Part shown: piece after piece, positions 59,831 through 64,000 of the stretch
Layout: each line of letters begins with the position of its first letter
Numbering within the stretch: position 1 is the first letter of the stretch
Assembly (NCBI GenBank): GCA_040219555.1
Contig: JAVJSF010000006.1
Span: 124,001-188,000, forward strand
DNA length: 64,000 nucleotides
Direction of reading: 5' to 3'
Source: JAVJSF01 sp040219555
GTDB lineage: Bacteria; Actinomycetota; Thermoleophilia; Miltoncostaeales; Miltoncostaeaceae
Position numbers and translations under genes: made by a program
Notes under the pieces: generated by a model
What the model was told of the DNA's origin: nothing
Database searches by the model: none
What the model saw: only the letters and a program-made list of their open reading frames with translations

Positions 59831-61214
59831 TCCAGAAGGCCTCCGCGGCGCCGCGGCGCACCAGCAGGGCCCGCAGGCCCAGCATCGCCGTGTAGGTGGG
59901 CAGCACGTACAGCGGGGCGCCGGCTGGCGTGGCGCCGACGGCATGGTCGAGAGCGGCCTCGGGGTCGGGCAGCACCGTCATCGCGTCGTCGGGCAGCCCC
60001 GCGTAGCGCAGCCGCAGGGCCAGTTCGTGCGCGCGGTCGCCGGTGAGCGTCAGGGAGGCCAGGCGCTCCATCATCGGCTCGTAGTCGACGTCCCAGATCC
60101 AGGAGATGTCGCGCCCGTCCGCGGTGCGGTCGTTGAGCGCGATCAGCACGTTCAGCGGCTGCTCGTCCAGCAGCACGGTGCGCACGGTCTCGTTGGCGCC
60201 GGTGGGGTTCTTGGCCAGCAGCAGCACGAGCTCGCGCCCATCCAGCGCCAGGCGCTCGGCGCGCCCGAACGCGGCGGCGCTGGCCGACAGGGCCCGGGCG
60301 ATGGCCTCCGGGGCCACCCCCAGCGACAGGGCGCCGGCCGTCGCGGCGGTGGCGTTGTAGGCGTTGTGGACCCCCGGCAGGGGGACCTCGGCGCGGACCT
60401 CGCCGGCCGGCGTCGCGATCACCAGGTCCAGGCCACGCGGGCCGAGGGTGCGCACGCGGACCGCGCGCACGTCGGGCACCGGCCGGCGCGCGTCGCAGCG
60501 GGTGCAGGCCCAGTCTCCCAGATGGCCGAGGGTCACCCGCTCGTAGGCGAGGGGGCCCTCACAGCGCCGGCAGCGCGTGGAGTCGGCGGCGTGGGGGAGG
60601 GACTCCAGGCGGACCGAGGGATCGTCGATGCCGAACGTGAGCGCCCCGGGCCGCCCGTGCACCAGCTCGGCCACGGCGGGATCGTCGGCGTTCGCGATCA
60701 CCCGGGCGCCCGCGGGAAGGCCGGCGACCATGGCGCCCCATCGCGCGGCGATCGTCTCGAGCTCGCCGTAGCGGTCGAGCTGATCCCGGAACAGGTTCAT
60801 CAGCAGCACGACACCGGGCCGCAACTCGGCGGCCACGCGCGTGAGGGCGGCCTCGTCGACCTCGAACAGCCCCGCGCGGGAGTCGTCGCGCCGCACCCGC
60901 GCATCCATGAGGGCCGTCGCCACCCCGGTCAGGAGGTTCGCGCCGGAGGGGTTGGAGACGATGTCGCGCCCCGCCTCGCGCAGGCAGGCGGCGATCAGAC
61001 GGGTGGTGGTGGTCTTGCCGTTGGTGGCCGAGACCACGGCCGTGCCACCCCCCAGGCGCGCGCCGAGCTCGCCCACCACCCCGGGCCGCATCCGCAGCAG
61101 CACCATCCCCGGCAGGCTGGTGCCCCCGCCGCGCCCGAGACGGCGCGACAGGCCGCCCACCGCGCGCGCGACGGCGATCGCCGGCCCGCCGGGCACCCGC
61201 GGGACGGGGCTCAC
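59820..61214 (-). CDS. murT: Lipid II isoglutaminyl synthase, Mur-ligase-like subunit
   Basis: A 464-residue Mur-ligase relative. The ATP loop is 'VVSATNGKTTTTRL' (about 62), followed by 'NLFRDQLDRYGELE' and the MurT-specific Cys4 ribbon ('CRRCEGPLAYERV...' and 'WACTRC', about 215-240). The DUF1727 C-terminal domain includes 'LLLAKNPTGANETVRT' and 'DRTADGRDISWIWDVDYE'. With GatD it amidates the alpha-carboxylate of D-Glu in lipid II. GTG start overlaps the rpiA stop (GTGA). Confidence 0.94.
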   Translation of the reverse strand: MSPVPRVPGGPAIAVARAVGGLSRRLGRGGGTSLPGMVLLRMRPGVVGELGARLGGGTAVVSATNGKTTTTRLIAACLREAGRDIVSNPSGANLLTGVATALMDARVRRDDSRAGLFEVDEAALTRVAAELRPGVVLLMNLFRDQLDRYGELETIAARWGAMVAGLPAGARVIANADDPAVAELVHGRPGALTFGIDDPSVRLESLPHAADSTRCRRCEGPLAYERVTLGHLGDWACTRCDARRPVPDVRAVRVRTLGPRGLDLVIATPAGEVRAEVPLPGVHNAYNATAATAGALSLGVAPEAIARALSASAAAFGRAERLALDGRELVLLLAKNPTGANETVRTVLLDEQPLNVLIALNDRTADGRDISWIWDVDYEPMMERLASLTLTGDRAHELALRLRYAGLPDDAMTVLPDPEAALDHAVGATPAGAPLYVLPTYTAMLGLRALLVRRGAAEAFWNER

Positions 61215-61870
61215 CCGGCCGAGGCCGCCGTGCCGTCGGGGGCGCCCACGATGACGTCCGCCGCCGCCACGCGGAACAACCCGTGGTCGAGCACGCCCGC
61301 CAGCGCCCGGGCCTCGGCGGCCAGCCCCACCCAGTCGCCGCCGGGCGCCGGGTGCAGGTCCACCAGGGCCATGCCGTCGTCGCTGGCGCCCTCGCGCAGG
61401 GTGGGGGAGTGGTGGGCCAGGCGGTCCATCACGCGGGCGACGGCGAACGGGACGACCGCCAGCGGCAGCGCGCCCCACTCATCCAGGGAGGCGACCATCT
61501 TCGGACCGTCCACCAGCACCAAAAAGCGATCGGCGGCATCGGCGACGACGCGCTCGCGCACGTGCGCGCCGCCGGCGCCCTTGATCACCAGCCCCTGGGG
61601 GTCGACGGCGTCGGCGCCGTCGAAGGCCAGGTGCAGGGGCGGCCCCATGTCCGCCAGGGGGATACCCAGCGAGCCGGCCAGCTCGGCGCTGGACCGCGAG
61701 GTGGCGACGCCGGTGCACCGCAGTCCGCCCGCGACGCGCTCGCCCAGGGCCCGGATGCCGGCGGCGGCGGCCCGGCCCGTGCCGAGCCCCACCCGCCAAC
61801 CGTCCTCCACCAGGGCGGCGGCGCGGGCACCGGCGGCCTCCCACGCGCGCGTGCGCTGCTCATCATCCAT
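61211..61870 (-). CDS. rpiA: Ribose-5-phosphate isomerase A
   Basis: A 219-residue RpiA. Motifs are 'VGLGTGRAAAAGIRAL' (about 23; usual form GLGTGST), 'LHLAFDGADAVDPQGLVIKGAGGAHVRERVVA' (about 76-107) with the acidic pair and Lys, and 'ASLDEWGALPLAVVPFA'. It interconverts ribose- and ribulose-5-phosphate. On the minus strand TACGCT (61883-61878) ends seven bases before the ATG, so it is probably leaderless. It is the first gene of the murT-gatD operon. Confidence 0.88.
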   Translation of the reverse strand: MDDEQRTRAWEAAGARAAALVEDGWRVGLGTGRAAAAGIRALGERVAGGLRCTGVATSRSSAELAGSLGIPLADMGPPLHLAFDGADAVDPQGLVIKGAGGAHVRERVVADAADRFLVLVDGPKMVASLDEWGALPLAVVPFAVARVMDRLAHHSPTLREGASDDGMALVDLHPAPGGDWVGLAAEARALAGVLDHGLFRVAAADVIVGAPDGTAASAG

Positions 61871-61898
61871 GCCCGACAGCGTATGCGAGACTGCCGGC

Positions 61899-62816
61899 AT
61901 GAGTGAGATCGCACCCGCAGTGCACCCCATCGACACGATGCTCGGGGGGCGAACGGGCTTCACGGCGGCCTACCTCGTGGCAGCCGAGCAACCGGCGATC
62001 GTCGACACGGGGTCACAGACCTCGGCGCGGACGGTCATCGAGGCGCTACACGCCTACGGCATCGGCTCCGAGGACCTCGCGTGGATCGTCCTGACCCACA
62101 TCCACCTGGACCACTGCGGAGGAACGGGCGCCATCGCCGAGGCATTCCCGAACGCGACGGTGGTGGTGCACCGCCGCGGCGCCCGTCACCTCGTCGAGCC
62201 GGATCGCCTGGTGGCGGCGACGGCGACGGTCCATGGGGAACTGGCCTCCCTGTACGGCGGCCTCGATCCCACGCCGGCCGAGCGGATCATCTCGGCCGAG
62301 GACGGCCACCGCGTCGACCTGGGCGGCGGGCGGAACCTGCTGATGGCCGAGACCCCGGGGCACGCCAGGCACCACATGGCGGTGCTCGACGAGCAGACGG
62401 GCACGGTGTTCGCGGGCGACGCGGTGGGGGTGACCTTCGGGGAGGGCACCACCTACCCGGCCATGCCGCCCTCGGACATCGACATCCCCGGCTGGCTGCG
62501 ATCGCTGGACCGGATCGAGGCGATGAACCCCGTCGTCATGTGCCCGACCCATTTCGGCGCCGTGGCGGACCCTGCGCGGACCATCGCCGTCACGCGCGCC
62601 CAGCTCCGCATCACCGGCGAGGCCTCGATCGCCGCGTGGCGGGCGGAGGCGTCGGTGGAGTCGGTTCGCGCCGCCCTGCGGCGCGAACTCCCGCTGGAGG
62701 CCATCGTGCGCGACCCGCAGGCCATCGACTACTGGCGCTCGGTGGAGTGGGAGGGCGCCAACGCCGACGGCGTGGCGGCGTGGGCGCAGGGCGCCGTGGA
62801 GGCCGAGGGGGGCTGA
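61899..62816 (+). CDS. MBL-fold hydrolase (glyoxalase II-like)
   Basis: A 305-residue metallo-beta-lactamase-fold protein. The metal motif is 'LTHIHLDHCGG' (about 66-76); later ligands are in 'ETPGHARHH', 'FAGDAVG' and 'CPTHFG'. A helical C-terminal extension of about 80 residues recalls RNA- or lactone-type MBL hydrolases. Substrate unknown. It is divergent from rpiA with overlapping promoter boxes. Confidence 0.83.
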   Translation: MSEIAPAVHPIDTMLGGRTGFTAAYLVAAEQPAIVDTGSQTSARTVIEALHAYGIGSEDLAWIVLTHIHLDHCGGTGAIAEAFPNATVVVHRRGARHLVEPDRLVAATATVHGELASLYGGLDPTPAERIISAEDGHRVDLGGGRNLLMAETPGHARHHMAVLDEQTGTVFAGDAVGVTFGEGTTYPAMPPSDIDIPGWLRSLDRIEAMNPVVMCPTHFGAVADPARTIAVTRAQLRITGEASIAAWRAEASVESVRAALRRELPLEAIVRDPQAIDYWRSVEWEGANADGVAAWAQGAVEAEGG

Positions 62817-62828
62817 TGGCGCCCGGGG

Positions 62829-62862
62829 CCTGACAATAATCCCGCGCGGGGTTATTGTCAGG
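62829..62862 (+). promoter_or_regulatory. 34-nt palindromic operator-promoter of nrtR
   Basis: Perfect 11-bp arms CCTGACAATAA (62829-62839) and TTATTGTCAGG (62852-62862) around a CCCGC/GCGGG centre; only the T62840/G62851 pair mismatches. Inside it are a -35 CTGACA (62830-62835), a 17-nt spacer and a -10 TATTGT (62853-62858). A repressor bound here would block the promoter entirely. It may also fold as a hairpin after the MBL gene. Confidence 0.8.
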
Positions 62863-62865
62863 CGC

Positions 62866-63522
62866 GTGAAGGAGGTCTCCGCCCAGCTCGTGGTGCTCGC
62901 GGTCCGCGTCGGCCGGCTGGAGACCCTGTTCGTGCGCCTCCCCGGGAACCGCTGGGACCTCCCCGGTGGGCCCGTCGCGCCCGGGGTGGGGGTCGCCCGT
63001 GCGGCCCAGACGCACCTGGCCCACCAGACCGGCGTCCGCGGCGTGACCATCGAGCAGCTGTACACCTTCGACCGCGGCGACGACCGGGCGCTGTCGGTGG
63101 CCCACCTCGCCCTGGTCTCGGCCGACCGGCATCCGCTCGCCCCGGGGACCGATGTGGTTGAGGTGCGCTGGTTCGGCACCCGCGACACCCCGGTGCTGGG
63201 GGAGGAGACCGCCGAGGTGCTGGCCTACGGTCACGCCCGCGTGCGCGCCAAGGCGGCCTACGCCCCCATTGCGATGCATCTCCTACCCGAGGTGTTCACG
63301 CTGGGTGAGCTGCAGGAAGCCTACGAGGCGGTCCTGGGCCACCCGCTGGACACGCGGAACTTCCGCCGCGACGTGCTGGCGGGAGGGCTGGTCGCCGACG
63401 CCGGCGGCGAGCGCCGGGAGGGACCGGGCCGCCCGGCACGCCTCTACCGCTCGACGGGCGCGGACTTCCAGGTGCTGGCCCGCGAGCGCCGCATCGCGCG
63501 GGCGATCGCCGCCTCGGGCTGA
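62866..63522 (+). CDS. nrtR: NrtR-type transcriptional regulator (Nudix-like plus winged helix)
   Basis: A 218-residue protein. Residues 1-140 are a Nudix fold with a ruined Nudix box: the 'GGPVAPGVGVARAAQTHLAHQTGV' region lacks the catalytic Glu residues, as expected for a sensor. Residues 140-205 ('YAPIAMHLLPEVFTLGELQEAYEAVLGHPLDTRNFRRDVL' and 'GRPARLYR') are the NrtR winged helix. Known NrtR proteins bind ADP-ribose and repress NAD synthesis genes. The GTG follows the -10 box by seven bases, so it is leaderless. No NAD gene is seen next to it, so its targets lie elsewhere. Confidence 0.88.
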   Translation: MKEVSAQLVVLAVRVGRLETLFVRLPGNRWDLPGGPVAPGVGVARAAQTHLAHQTGVRGVTIEQLYTFDRGDDRALSVAHLALVSADRHPLAPGTDVVEVRWFGTRDTPVLGEETAEVLAYGHARVRAKAAYAPIAMHLLPEVFTLGELQEAYEAVLGHPLDTRNFRRDVLAGGLVADAGGERREGPGRPARLYRSTGADFQVLARERRIARAIAASG

Positions 63523-63615
63523 CGATCGGCCGCCGGCAGGCCGACCGGCCCGCCGCCGGGGGGACGTACGCACGCAGACGCCCTCTGCGGCCCCGGGTCC
63601 GGCCGGTGCCCGTGG

Positions 63616-63621
63616 TAGCGT
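63616..63621 (+). promoter_or_regulatory. Candidate -10 box of the small membrane-protein operon
   Basis: TAGCGT about 35 bases before the ATG at 63657; the remainder of the 134-bp gap after nrtR shows nothing distinct. Confidence 0.3.
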
Positions 63622-63656
63622 TCCGCGGTAGTCCGACGTAGCGAAAGGGTTCGCGC

Positions 63657-63896
63657 ATGGCGCACAACAACCACGATGAGGGGCTTCCGGCCACCTGGCC
63701 CTTCCGGGCCGCCGGCACCGTGATCATCGCCACCCTCGTGTGGTTCTGCCTCGGCATGGGCCTGCACGACGTGGGCGAGGAACTGCCGAACCACATGCCC
63801 GTGTTCTATCTGGGCATCCTCGTCGCGATCATCTTCGTGCTCGGCGGGGCGATCTACAACAGCGCCCTCGATCGAGGTCGACGCCAGCACGGGTGA
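63657..63896 (+). CDS. Small two-TM membrane protein
   Basis: A 79-residue protein with two hydrophobic helices (about 17-36 and 48-67), an acidic His-containing loop and a basic C terminus. I recognise no family; a small subunit of a membrane complex is possible. AAAGGG gives a ribosome binding site. It is coupled by GTGA to the next gene. Confidence 0.65.
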   Translation: MAHNNHDEGLPATWPFRAAGTVIIATLVWFCLGMGLHDVGEELPNHMPVFYLGILVAIIFVLGGAIYNSALDRGRRQHG

Positions 63897-64000
63897 GCGA
63901 CCGCCCGGTGGGCCCCGCGACGACGACCGGTCTCAGCCGACTGGCCGTCGTCGCGCGTGGGCTGGGCGACGGGACCTGGCACGACCAGCTGGTGTCCTAC
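63893..64000 (+). CDS. Unidentified gene, 5' end only
   Basis: GTG 63893 overlaps the stop of the small membrane-protein gene (GTGA) and opens a frame that runs off the window after 36 residues ('VSDRPVGPATTTGLSRLAVV...'). Too little is present to name a family; coupling suggests a shared function with the membrane protein. Confidence 0.5.
   Translation, partial: MSDRPVGPATTTGLSRLAVVARGLGDGTWHDQLVSY

Overview
The window is a very GC-rich chromosomal segment with bacterial housekeeping gene content. It carries actinobacterial-type integration host factor (mihF) beside gmk, a MurT/GatD pair for lipid II amidation, a rimP-nusA-rnpM-infB-rbfA-truB-ribF-rpsO-pnp block, an FtsK-RodZ-CinA-RecA-MiaB-MiaA-DapF block, and an LL-diaminopimelate aminotransferase. 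This points to the Actinomycetota, probably a deep branch such as Thermoleophilia; the class is an inference from gene content only. I see no rRNA, CRISPR array, insertion sequence, prophage or integrase.

Layout. 1-9.2 kb: end of a Rel/SpoT stringent-response enzyme, a LytR_C membrane protein, a hyuAB hydantoinase pair, an exported protein of odd composition, two zinc-ribbon proteins (one with a SPOR domain), an Asp23/Gls24 pair, a sigma factor and tRNA-Arg(CCG). 9.3-20.8 kb: a phosphodiesterase, RNase Z, the PyrR-controlled pyrR-pyrB-pyrC-carA-carB operon, mihF-gmk-coaBC and a TPR protein. 20.8-34.9 kb: ybjN-like and dtd genes, then the ribosome-maturation and RNA-metabolism operon from rimP to pnp and an M16 peptidase. 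34.9-45.3 kb: an MFS transporter, dapB, a vapBC toxin-antitoxin pair, pyruvate carboxylase, dapA and RNase J. 45.4-54.6 kb: ftsK, rodZ-like, cinA, SOS-regulated recA, an HTH/Clp_N pair, miaB and miaA. 54.6-64 kb: a YibE/F protein, dapF-dapL, dut, the rpiA-murT-methyltransferase-gatD cluster, a metallo-beta-lactamase-fold protein, an NrtR-type regulator and a small membrane protein.

How the genes work together. PyrR, PyrB, PyrC, CarA and CarB give the first steps of UMP synthesis. DapA, DapB, DapL and DapF, spread over three loci, make meso-diaminopimelate by the short aminotransferase route, and MurT/GatD amidate the lipid II that carries it. RimP, RbfA, IF2, TruB, MiaA/B, RNase J, PNPase, NrnA and RNase Z serve ribosome assembly and RNA processing.

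The most interesting signals are regulatory. At least thirteen genes on both strands start 6-8 nt after a TAnnnT -10 box, which implies widespread leaderless transcription. RNase J and FtsK appear to start at ATC behind a strong Shine-Dalgarno sequence, and gmk has no usual start codon in the expected place. The nrtR promoter is one 34-nt palindrome. The HTH/Clp_N promoter is covered by two copies of a GTCAA-type operator. The rimP leader has a terminator whose 3' arm can pair with three copies of the same nonamer, one of which abuts the rimP start codon.
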